The translations under genes and the position numbers were made by a program. The notes beneath the pieces are model-generated. The model had not been told where the DNA came from, searched no databases, and was given only the letters and a program-made list of their open reading frames with translations. From Lantana camara (taxonomy: Eukaryota; Streptophyta; Magnoliopsida; Lamiales; Verbenaceae), in the NCBI GenBank assembly GCA_037501455.1, contig CM074859.1, positions 22,325,001 to 22,389,000 of the forward strand: a stretch of DNA of 64,000 nucleotides, written 5' to 3'. Shown piece after piece: positions 44,866-54,189 of this stretch. Within the stretch, counting starts at the first letter, position 1. Each line of letters starts with the position of its first letter.

Positions 44866-45800
44866 AATAAGCGCATAGAGGCTTCCCTGACTGTGATGGA
44901 ATTGCCATGGCAGGAGCATTTTCCGAAGTCGATCTATCAATTTGGGACTTCTTCTTTTTAGGTCTTTCCTGAGATGGTAGGATCGAATAGGTAATAGACC
45001 TTTTTGTTGCGTTAGAACCTTGTCCTGATTCTGAAGCTGAGTCCTGTTCAAAATGAGGAATAACTCTTCTTGCATTTACCGAGTCTTCAACTTTTAAGGC
45101 TTTTGTAGTAGCTTTAGCCCAAGTACTTGTGTTAACTGCTTCCAAGGCAATCTGGATATCCGGTCGAAGTCCTTGTACGAACTGCATGGCTTTATGAAAG
45201 TCGTCACTCGCTATATTGGGTGCATAGAGAGACAACCTTTCATACTCGGATATGTACTCGGAAACAGACATCTCTCCTTGCTTAAGTTTAGTGAACTCTT
45301 TTAACCTGCGAGTGCGAGAAGCTAGTGGAATAAATTTATTCTTGAACTCTCTGATAAATACCTCCCACGTGATAACTTCCCCGGCAGCCTCTAACACGAT
45401 CTGAGTACTCTCCCACCAGGAATAAGCCTCGCCCTGAATCAGAATAATAGTGCAACGTGCTTTTTCCCGAGAATCACAAGGAATAAGCTCCCAGATTCTT
45501 TCCACTTCCTTAAGCCATATTTCGGCTTGAATATCATTGTCCTTATAGAACTTAGGGGGATGTTGTTTCTGAAACTCTCGAAGTATGGTAGAAATAGGTA
45601 CCTCTGGTGGTACTATTGGTGCATGTGGTGTTGGAGGCACATAATCCCTAAGCCTCTGATCAATCAAACCAACCACTGTATTCATGAAATCTTGTGGTTG
45701 AACAGGAGAGGGGTGGAGGTGGAGGAGTACGAGGAGAATGATCATGACGGTGTCTCCTATGTCCCGGAGAGTGCTCACGACGAGGTCTAACTCGAGGCAT
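44866..45800 (-). pseudogene. gag: E3 gag, N-terminal and core region
   Basis: The ATG at 45798-45800 opens MPRVRPRREHSPGH, matching the E4 gag start; one indel in the proline-coding C-rich tract shifts the frame, after which the core is open: DFMNTVVGLIDQRLRDYVPP, EAYSWWESTQIVLEAAGEV, EFTKLKQGEMSVSEYISEYE, MQFVQGLRPDIQIALEAV, ending KPLCAYCG at the solo LTR. This is the retrotransposon gag domain (capsid) followed by a zinc knuckle. Apart from that indel and the insertion, no stop was seen, so gag is better preserved than the gag-pol of E4. Only 18 bp of leader precede the ATG before E4 begins. Confidence 0.8.
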
Positions 45801-45818
45801 CCTGTAAATAAGACACTA

Positions 45819-48465
45819 TGTAGCACCCGGAACGCTAGGCGCCACATCCCCCGCACTATAGCCTCAATCCACGTATGAAACGGGCAATTCATACATGAAC
45901 CGAAACTATAGCGAACGGGAGACAATAAAACTCAAAAGCTAGGCGGGTACCCTCAATTAATACCACTAAACAATTGTATCAATAAAAGCGGAAACAATAA
46001 CATTCAATACTTATAGGTACCATATTTACATATTTATTAATAGATACCAACATTTCATACAATACAATATCACCTCCAATATTTAGTAAGGCATAATACA
46101 AAATGTAAGGAGTATCAATACATGAGCTACAAAATGAAGGTGAAGTGCTAGACCCGAATAAAAGACAGGCTAGACTCTAACTCCCGCCTAGCACGAACCT
46201 GCAAAAGCTGAAAAGTTGAGGTGTCAGTCCAACACGGACTGAGCGAGGGGGTATAAATAAATATTTGCGCACATACATACAAGTTATAATCTCGGGTAAT
46301 AATTTTGAAGGATAACAACACGATTTAGAAAAGAAGAGATAATATCGCCCGAGGTTACAACTAATCCATTTTATCAATTCAATCAATTTAATACAATCAA
46401 TTTGTGGCCCGGCGAGTGAGGGCAAATCTCCAACCTTTCACCGACTGTGTATAATACTTCAATTTATTAGTGGATTAGGTGATCACACAACAATTCCGTG
46501 CACAATTAGCAATTTCAATCAATAAATCCTTCTTCCTTCGGGTGATGGCGGGCTTGCAAGACCCAGCCATCCAATCATGGTGTACGTCGGGAACATGACT
46601 CCCACGCACGGGATTTCTTCCTCCACCAAACCTCCTGGTGGATTCAGAGGTGATCCCACAATGGTGAGGATAGTGCAAGAGTTACCCGTCAGCCCTTGCT
46701 TTCACGGTTGGCTCAATACACTACCCTCGGGCCCAACGTGAACAATAGTTACTCGCCAAAACAATCAATTCGTCAATCAATCAATCAATCAATCCATTTT
46801 CGTGAAATCATTTGAAAATCATAAGGTTCAAAAACTATAGATATATAGATACGTTTTGGCCGAAAATCACATAAGGCTTGTAAAGGCTCTATATATTTAG
46901 AATTTAAACCTCACCTTAACCAACCAAAAGGAACAAAGAAACACCCTATGGAGCATGCTCCTCGTCTCCGGGACCGAGATCTGTGCAACAAGGACAAGTG
47001 TGAAATAAGACTCGACTCGAATGAACCAATTATGACGAACGGCAATGATATGTAACCTCAATCATGCATTTTTAATCAATGAGTGTCAAATAGGAGCATA
47101 CTTATCAATAAAGTGAGCATATAGTTCATATAAGTCATATATGGGAGCCAAAAAAATGAAAAGAATGCAATATGAAAGGTTTTGGTGAAGTTTAGGAAAA
47201 CTTGACAATTTTGGGAAAATGCACATGTTGTGGGAAAAGTGGAATATCTAAAATTCTAGAAGTGGGAATTGAGTTTTGCTTATTGGAAATGAAAGTAGAC
47301 ACATAGACCTTTCCAACGCTATATGGAAAGTTTTCTAATTCAAACCGAGGTGAAAATGGCGTTGGTTCGAAGTTGGATAAAATGCAGTTTCTGGCAGTGG
47401 TCGCTGGCGCGACCAAAAACCTTCACAAAATAGTCGCGGCCACGACCAAGTATTTTTTCCGAATTTTTGTCCAATTTTTTCAAAAGTCGAGAGTTGACCA
47501 AAATGGGGTCGCGGGCGCGACCATTTTTATGCATATTTTTGGTCGCGCATATACGCAGCAGCAAGAAAACAGGGTATTTCCGAACCAAAATCACCCAAAA
47601 CAATTATACCACCAAGTTTCAACCATAACAATTACTCAAACACACTAAATACACATTATACTTCACTTATACAACAAACCCACCAAGAAATACACATCAA
47701 GGTACCAAAATTCATGAAGAAAACCCCACATGTATCTATACATGCTTCCAACTTCCAAGCTTCAAGGTATCCATGCAAACTTCCAAGTCTCATGATCCTA
47801 ACATGCTTCTAACTCCAAATATTGCAAGAATTCATCACATAATTCATGAACCCTACTTCTACGTCAATCAAGGAATTCATACAAGTTCATGATATACCTT
47901 AAATTCAAGCAAGAATTGAGATGAAATGAAGAGATAATGATGATGACGCTTCTATCCTCACAATTTCTCCAAGAATTTAGCTTGAAAATGAGATGAAATT
48001 TCCTCCTTCTCCTTGGTGTTTTGATCGGTTTCTTGTGTGTGGGTGTGTGTAGAAATTTGAGAAAATATGATGTATGGAATGTGAGAGAAGAGATGCATAT
48101 AAGATATAATATATCTTCCAATAACCATGATGATTCACCACAATTTGCAAACAAGCCCCTCTACAATTTAAATGCATGCTATTGAGTCTTATCTCTACAC
48201 AACAATTCACTTAGCTCCAAGTCATGAATTACAATTAAATCCAAGAATTTACACAAGAGAGCAATTAAGGACAATTAATTCATTTAGGTCACTTAGTTCA
48301 TATAATTCATATAAATGACGATCCATGTAAATGCGTAGAAATGTTATGCATAGAACATAATGAAAGGGCAATTAATTGAATGAAATACTTAAATTCAAAC
48401 CTCCCAACTCCCGAAGACCCGCTCGTGGCGTGCTTACCTGAACTTCCGGAATTTGGGGCGTTACA
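45819..48465 (-). repeat. E4 3' LTR
   Basis: A 2647-bp LTR with TGTAGCACCC and GGGCGTTACA ends on the plus strand. It is almost identical to the visible 757 bp of the 5' LTR at 63244-64000 and more distantly related to the LTRs of E3, A1 and B. It has a GGTCGCGACC-type array at 47398-47560. Confidence 0.88.
47398..47560. repeat. array of GGTCGCGACC-type inverted motifs in the E4 LTR
   Basis: GGTCGCTGGCGCGACC, GTCGCGGCCACGAC, GGTCGCGGGCGCGACC and GGTCGCGC within about 160 bp, at the same relative place as in E3. Confidence 0.72.
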
Positions 48466-48480
48466 ACTCTCCCCCCCTTA
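48466..48480 (-). other. E4 polypurine tract
   Basis: The complement reads TAAGGGGGGGAGAGT directly against the LTR start TGTAACGCCCC. Confidence 0.8.
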
Positions 48481-48483
48481 GAA

Positions 48484-48502
48484 GAATCTGGTCCCCAGAT
48501 TC
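48484..48502 (-). other. PPT-adjacent hairpin, E4
   Basis: GAATCTGG and CCAGATTC pair around TCC (GGA in the RNA sense). It overlaps the TGA stop of pol (48501-48503) and lies 18 nt from the LTR. Confidence 0.7.
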
Positions 48503-48659
48503 ACTGATCGGAAATAAACAATTCTGGATGGAACTTTTTCATCTTCTCCTCCGGTTCCCAAGTCATTTCTTCAGATTTATCACTTCTCCATAATACCTTG
48601 ACCATAGGAATCTGCCGATTTCTCAACTCTTGATACTTCCTGTCTAAAACTTTAATCGG
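48501..48659 (-). CDS. pol: E4 chromodomain at the pol C-terminus
   Basis: After an in-frame TAA (48660-48662) the same phase continues for 52 codons: PIKVLDRKYQELRNRQIPMV, VLWRSDKSEEMTWEPEEKM, ending FHPELFISDQ and TGA. The aromatic and acidic spacing (VLW, TWEPE, LF) is that of the chromodomain that targets chromovirus integration to heterochromatin. Confidence 0.75.
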   Translation of the reverse strand, partial: PIKVLDRKYQELRNRQIPMVKVLWRSDKSEEMTWEPEEKMKKFHPELFISDQ

Positions 48660-49361
48660 TTACTGAACAAAAGATAGATTCGGTTCCAACTCAACTTCTT
48701 CAACGGGGAGAATTTCTGTTTCATCCGGATAATACTTCCTGAGCTGAGATACGTGAAAAACATTGTGAATCCCGGTAAGATTAGGAGGTAGGTCCAATCT
48801 GTAAGCTACTTCCCCAATTCTCTCAAGAATCTCGAATGGACCCAAACAGCGAGGGTTAAGCTTTCCTCCCTTTCCAATACGAGAAAACCCCTTTCTTGGA
48901 GACACTTTTAAGAAAACTCGATCCCCAACTTCAAACTTAAGATCTCTCCGGCAAATATCGGCGTAACTTTTCTGTCTGTCTTGTGCAGCCTTCATTCGTT
49001 GTTGTATAAGCTGAACTTTCTCAATCATGGCTTCCACGGCTTTAGAAGGTCTTTCAAGTTTCTCACCTTTCTTTACCCCTTCTTGCTTCGTCCATCTCCA
49101 CTCCTCTAGATCAAAGAATAATGGGGATAGACATTTCCGCCCATAAAGTAACTCATAAGGAGCTATGCCGATAGAGGATTGATAGCTATTGTTATAAGCA
49201 AATTCAATCAAGGGGAGTTGGTCACACCATGAATTTGAAAAATCCAAAGCACACGACCGGAGCAAATCTTCTAAATATCTTATCACCCTCTCGGATTGAC
49301 CATCGGTTTGGGGATGAAAAGCCGTGCTAAACTGAAGTTTTGTTCCCAATATATCTTGCAA
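48660..49361 (-). CDS. pol: E4 integrase C-terminal half
   Basis: Starts in the integrase core: FSTAFHPQTDGQSERVIRYL carries the catalytic Glu. GPFEILERIGEVAYRLDLPP and GIHNVFHVSQLRKY follow, the GPY/F-type C-terminal module. In phase with the segment upstream, from which two adjacent stops (TAG 49368-49370, TGA 49365-49367) separate it, and with the chromodomain downstream. Confidence 0.88.
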   Translation of the reverse strand: MQDILGTKLQFSTAFHPQTDGQSERVIRYLEDLLRSCALDFSNSWCDQLPLIEFAYNNSYQSSIGIAPYELLYGRKCLSPLFFDLEEWRWTKQEGVKKGEKLERPSKAVEAMIEKVQLIQQRMKAAQDRQKSYADICRRDLKFEVGDRVFLKVSPRKGFSRIGKGGKLNPRCLGPFEILERIGEVAYRLDLPPNLTGIHNVFHVSQLRKYYPDETEILPVEEVELEPNLSFVQ

Positions 49362-49367
49362 TTCTCA

Positions 49368-50699
49368 CTAAAACTTAGAAGGAAAGCGGGGATCTCTATC
49401 CAAAACAATGCTCACCGGAATTCCATGAAGGCGAACAATCTCTCTATTATAAATCTCGGCCAATTTCTTAATCTTGAAGGACATAAGGACCGGTAAGAAA
49501 TGAGCAGACTTAGTTAATCGGTCCACAATCACCCAAATACCGTCATACCCTCCTTTCACCTTTGGTAACCCGGTTATAAAATCCATTGTCACCTGTTCCC
49601 ACTTCCACTCGGGGATAGGCAACGGCTGTAAAAGACCTCCGGGCTTTTGATGTTCAGCTTTAACCTGTTGACATGTCAAACAACATTTCACAAACTCGGC
49701 TACATCCTTCTTTAATCCACGCCACCAATAAAATTGTTTTAAGTCTCTATACATTTTGTTTCCTCCCGGATGTACCGAACAGGCCGACTTATGAGCTTCC
49801 TCCAACAATACCCTTTTCAATTCCTCGGGTACCACTACTCGGTTCTTGAAGCGAAGAAAACCAGCTTCATCAAACCCAAATGGACTTTCCGGATCCTTTC
49901 TTGCTTTCGCAACTAGCTTTTGCACTTCCGGATCCTTTCCTTGAGCCTCAAACAATCTAGATTTCAATTCCGGTTGAATGGTGATATTGAATACCCGGGC
50001 TTTTATCACAATAGGCTCGATCTTACCACTTCCTCCCAACTCCAAATTCGAAGCATCAACTTTTCGGCTTAATGCATTGGCAACTACATTAGCTTTCCCG
50101 GGGTGATAGTTGATCACACAATCATAATCTTCTAACCGTTCCATCCATCTCCGTTGCCTCAAATTAAGATCTTTCTGAGTAAATAAATATTGGAGACTCT
50201 TATGATCCGTGAAAATCTCAAAGGTAACTCCATACAAATAATGTCTCCATTTTCCAAGTGCGAATATCACCGCTGCAAGCTCTAGATCATGTGTCGGATA
50301 ATTCTTTTCATAATCCTTCAACTTCCGGGAAGCATAAGCAATAACTTTGCCATTTTGAGTCAAAACACATCTTAAACCTTCTGTAGAGGCATCCGTGTAA
50401 ACTGCATATCCTTCTAAACCCTCTGGAAGACTTAGAACCAGGGCTGAAACCAATTTATCTTTCAAAATATTAAAACTCTTCTCACAACTTTCATTCCACT
50501 CGTACTTAACATCTTTCTTTGTTAACCGAGTCAAAGGAGCGGCAATTTTAGAAAAATCTTGCACGAACCTCCTATAATAACCCGCCAATCCCAAGAAACT
50601 TTTAATCTCAGAGGCATTCTTCGGTCTCTCCCACTTCATTACCGCCTCAATTTTGGGAGGATCAACTTCTAATCCATTCCCCGAAATAATATGGCCCAA
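49368..50699 (-). CDS. pol: E4 RNase H and integrase N-terminal half
   Basis: Begins at the end of RT ([40 protein letters not shown]), then RNase H ([50 protein letters not shown]), then the HHCC domain ([33 protein letters not shown]), and the integrase Asp residues in [15 protein letters not shown] and [10 protein letters not shown]. Catalytic residues are retained. Confidence 0.9.
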   Translation of the reverse strand: MGHIISGNGLEVDPPKIEAVMKWERPKNASEIKSFLGLAGYYRRFVQDFSKIAAPLTRLTKKDVKYEWNESCEKSFNILKDKLVSALVLSLPEGLEGYAVYTDASTEGLRCVLTQNGKVIAYASRKLKDYEKNYPTHDLELAAVIFALGKWRHYLYGVTFEIFTDHKSLQYLFTQKDLNLRQRRWMERLEDYDCVINYHPGKANVVANALSRKVDASNLELGGSGKIEPIVIKARVFNITIQPELKSRLFEAQGKDPEVQKLVAKARKDPESPFGFDEAGFLRFKNRVVVPEELKRVLLEEAHKSACSVHPGGNKMYRDLKQFYWWRGLKKDVAEFVKCCLTCQQVKAEHQKPGGLLQPLPIPEWKWEQVTMDFITGLPKVKGGYDGIWVIVDRLTKSAHFLPVLMSFKIKKLAEIYNREIVRLHGIPVSIVLDRDPRFPSKF

Positions 50700-50723
50700 G
50701 AAGGAAACTCGGTCAATCCAAAA

Positions 50724-51020
50724 CTAGCATTTACTAAATTTTGCAAACAATTGGTGTTCCTTCAGAGTTTTCAACACAAGCTCAAGATGCCTTGCATGTT
50801 CCTCAACCGACTTGGAGAAAACCAAAATATCATCAATAAAGATCACAACAAACTTGTCAAAAAATGACCGAAAAATTCTATGCACCATATCCATGAAAGC
50901 GACGGGAGCATTCATCAAACCAAAAGGCATAACCACGAATTCATAATGCCCATATCTCGTATTGAAGCCCGTCTTTGGAATATCCTCGGCTCGGATCCAT
51001 AGTTGATAATACCCTTGTCT
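50724..51020 (-). CDS. pol: E4 reverse transcriptase, central and active-site part
   Basis: Continues the phase after the TGA at 51021-51023: [40 protein letters not shown], then the catalytic [14 protein letters not shown], ending AKFSKC at TAG 50724-50726. The catalytic loop reads F-I-D-D, common in plant Ty3 elements. Confidence 0.85.
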   Translation of the reverse strand, partial: RQGYYQLWIRAEDIPKTGFNTRYGHYEFVVMPFGLMNAPVAFMDMVHRIFRSFFDKFVVIFIDDILVFSKSVEEHARHLELVLKTLKEHQLFAKFSKC

Positions 51021-51323
51021 TCAATCAAGCTTCGAATACACTTTTGATCCTTGGAGTACATCAAATAACTCCTCGATGTGTGGAAGAGGATATTTATTCT
51101 TAATTATCATCCGATTCAATTCCCGATAATCAATACACATCCTCAAGGTACCATCTTTCTTCTTCACAAATAATACCGGAGCACCCCACGGCGACGAACT
51201 TGGTCTAATATATCCGACTTCCAAGAGACCCTCAAGTTGCACCTTTAACTCCTTTAACTCTGCCGGAGCCATCCGATATGGAGTCTTAGAATACGGCTCG
51301 GCATTTGGGTATAAATCAATCAC
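51021..51323 (-). CDS. pol: E4 reverse transcriptase, N-terminal part
   Basis: Contains [60 protein letters not shown] and [11 protein letters not shown] before the TGA. It is out of phase with protease, with a frameshift in the 8-bp overlap near 51316-51323. Confidence 0.87.
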   Translation of the reverse strand: MIDLYPNAEPYSKTPYRMAPAELKELKVQLEGLLEVGYIRPSSSPWGAPVLFVKKKDGTLRMCIDYRELNRMIIKNKYPLPHIEELFDVLQGSKVYSKLD

Positions 51324-51893
51324 AAACTCTATCTCCCTTTTCCGGTGGCAAAGAATCTAAATTTTCCGGAAACACTTCGGGAAACTCCTTAACCACTTCT
51401 GTCTCTTCTAACTTCATCTGATCCTTGGATTGATTAAGAATGTAAGCTATGAATCCCGTAGCCCCGTCACAAACCAATTTCCGAGCTTCCGAGAAAGATA
51501 ATAAAGGCACGGTTTTAGAACTTCGACCCGTTATAATTTCTGAACCCAACTGGACTCTCTTAGCCCGACAATCGACAGTAGCACAGTGCTTGTAAAGCCA
51601 ATCCATACCCAAGATAGATCCATACCGAGACATAGATAATTCAATGAAATCTGTGGAAAAGACCCGACCCTCAATACTCACCGGCACCTCTCTAAAAACC
51701 CGGTTAGTTTTTACACTACCACCAAAAGGAGTACTCACAACATAATAAGTAGAGGAAAGAGTAACACATAGAGGTAATTCCATAGAAATATCACAAGAGA
51801 TAAAAGAGTGGGTAGCCCCCGGATCAAATAAAGTATGTATGTTTGTGCCATGAATGCAAATTGCACCTTCTACCATAGCTGCGGGGTCCACTT
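51316..51893 (-). CDS. pol: E4 protease
   Basis: Directly downstream (minus sense) of the E5 insertion. The aspartic protease has [14 protein letters not shown], a DPGAT variant of the DSGAT active site seen in many plant Ty3 elements, then [16 protein letters not shown], the flap-region block. The first codons continue gag across E5: EV before, DPAAMVEG after. Confidence 0.85.
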
Positions 51894-53050
51894 TGTTAGG
51901 AATAGTGCCCTAGAAAGCCGATTAGTCATAATCCATTTTGGGACTTTCCTAGTATCACAGTCAATCTTTGAATAATATACGATTGATTAATATCATAGGC
52001 AAACACTTCTTTATATGCTCTTCTTTGGTATGCGTTTACTTTAGCTGTGTATGTATGAGAACTCCCCTAATCCTGATGACTTTAGGACTCTACCATTTAG
52101 GTGAAATGGTTCATGAAACGAGCCCTATATCACATAAGTTATGATTAGTAAAATACTCCAAGCCGATGAGTCCTACAGACAGTGGGAGTATCAACCTGAC
52201 TCCTCTAAGGCTTGCTTGTGGGATCACGCCCTTAAGAAGGACCACCTTGTTTCATGTAGGTGCAAAGTGTATAGTTGATACGTGCGTGATACATGAGGGT
52301 GCTTACTTCAATAAGTAAGTTCACTGAGGTGCCCCGTGTGAGAAGATTCCTAAATGGGAAAGGAAGTTTCTATTTCAGGAAATGAAAACTTCCAGATTAG
52401 GAAATATCTCACGAGTCATTGATGTGATTAATTGATCCTTAGACTTGAGGTTCCTTGTCACTTTATGAGTTAACTCTGTAGTCTTAGGTATAAGCTTTAA
52501 AGGGTGTCGCCTTAGACAACTGATTCAAGGCTTATGCTGGGGCTGCACAAGTGATTCATGAAAGTGAATGAGAATCAAGAAAGGACCTACACTTGCATTT
52601 GCAAGGTGATCTCTTATTGTGTAAGTCATTCATATGCCATATGGAGTCTTTGGCTAAGACAGTAGATCAAGACATAAAGAAAAGGGTTTCTTGGATTGAG
52701 ATCAAATGGATATGAAATGCACTTAGCTTTAAGACCAGATTATTAGGGTTCTAATTATTCCCTTACCCTAGATCTTGGTTGAGAGATAGTAAGTAGGAGG
52801 ATTGTATCTCACATGAATCAATGACTTAAAGGTTCTGTCGAATCCGAACATTCCAATTCAGCTAAGGGTTAAACACCTGTTGCTAGACTATGGTTGTTTA
52901 ATCTGTGGACTGATTAATTAATTAGTGAATTAATTAATTAGGGTCACTGCTAATTGAATTGAGAACCTAGAGGGTCACACACAACAACTTGGTTACATGA
53001 GTTGAGGCTTTAAAATGATTAAACGAGTTAATCGAGCCTAGAGGGTTCCA

Positions 53051-53119
53051 CACGTGTGAAACCACACGTGTGGGTCACGTGACTGGACGCGTGTCATTGT
53101 GACACGTGTGCCACACGTG
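53051..53119 (+). promoter_or_regulatory. G-box array in E5 5' LTR
   Basis: Five CACGTG hexamers in 69 bp: 53051-53056, 53065-53070, 53076-53081, 53103-53108 and 53114-53119, about 340 bp upstream of the TATA box. G-boxes bind plant bZIP and bHLH factors; regulation is inferred. Confidence 0.65.
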
Positions 53120-53452
53120 ATTGTTTAATAATATATTAAATAATTAATTTGTTAGTTATTTAATAGACTTTGGTTTAATTTTGAATTAAAAAGAAAGTCT
53201 TATTTTGGAGAAAAATAATATAGTTAATTAATTATGAATTAATTAATTAGATAAAATAAGTTATTTATTTTAAATAAATAAAGTATAAAATTATCCAAAA
53301 ATAGTTTGGATATTTTTAGCTCTCTTGAAAGTTGATTTGAATTAGAATTCAAAGTCAAAGTCAAAATTACTTGATGATCAAGTAATAGGAAAGAGAGAGA
53401 GAGACCAAAATCCTAGCCCATAAAGGACTAGGAATTTTTGGTCCTCCCCTCT

Positions 53453-53460
53453 TATAAATA
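53453..53460 (+). promoter_or_regulatory. TATA box of E5 5' LTR
   Basis: TATAAATA in CTCTTATAAATAGGGGA; the same box is at 61178-61185 in the 3' LTR. Confidence 0.65.
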
Positions 53461-54177
53461 GGGGATCTCGAGCTCCCCTTAGAGCTAATGGGCAATTCTT
53501 TTGGTTCATGTATTGAACACCATCCTTTCTCCAAGATCAAATAAACCCTAGGTTAAGCCTAAACACTAACTAGAGAACTAGCATCCTTACTAGTTAGATT
53601 GTGATCAAGTTGGTGGACTATCTCTAGAGAGCTTCAAGTTAGAAGTTTTGAAGATTCGAGCTTTACCAAAAAGTGGGGATCAAGCAAAACGATCAGAAGG
53701 GATGATGAAACGATTCTGAACCCAACATGAAACGAATGAAAAAATCGAACCAAAGAAGATGGCGAAAATCGTTCGTCCATATCCTGAAGGATGAATTTTT
53801 TCACGAGGGTTTTGTGACTGGCAGTTTTCTGCTTTCGCAAAACTGGGTTTCGAAGGGAGTTTCAATCATGCTTTTCTCGTTTCATGTTTCTTTCTTTATG
53901 TTATATTGTTAAGAACATCCCTAACATGATTTGAATCTAGGATTGTGTGGATTGCTATCCCGACAATGGATTCTGAAGTAGAAAGAGACTTTCGAGGGAC
54001 GGGTTGTCAAGCCGCGGGAAGAGCGTTCTTGGGTGGCTTGAAACGCTTCAAGAAAGAATAAAAGAAAAGTAAGTTTTCTATCTCTACGAATTTGGTTACA
54101 CGATTGCGAGTCCAAGGTCCTTTTGTTGGGAAAACTTTTTAAATTCCGCTGCTTTCTGATTCGTGTTTTCCAACAAG

Positions 54178-54189
54178 TGGTATCAGAGC
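54178..54189 (+). other. E5 primer-binding site
   Basis: TGGTATCAGAGC, 2 nt after the LTR, matching the initiator tRNA-Met 3' end. Confidence 0.9.

Larger units (their letters stand above)
51894..54175 (+). repeat. E5 5' LTR
   Basis: A 2282-bp LTR with five CACGTG boxes at 53051-53119, TATAAATA at 53453-53460 and a GA-rich tract just upstream of it. It ends TTTTCCAACA immediately before the primer site. Confidence 0.92.

Noticed and set aside
45801..45925. Upstream ATG extension of E3 gag
   Set aside because: The extension reads into the E4 LTR; the true start is the MPR methionine at 45800, shared with E4.
53634..53912. Short frames present in both E5 LTRs (also 61359-61637)
   Set aside because: They occur twice only because the LTR is duplicated; no recognisable protein, and several overlap on opposite strands.
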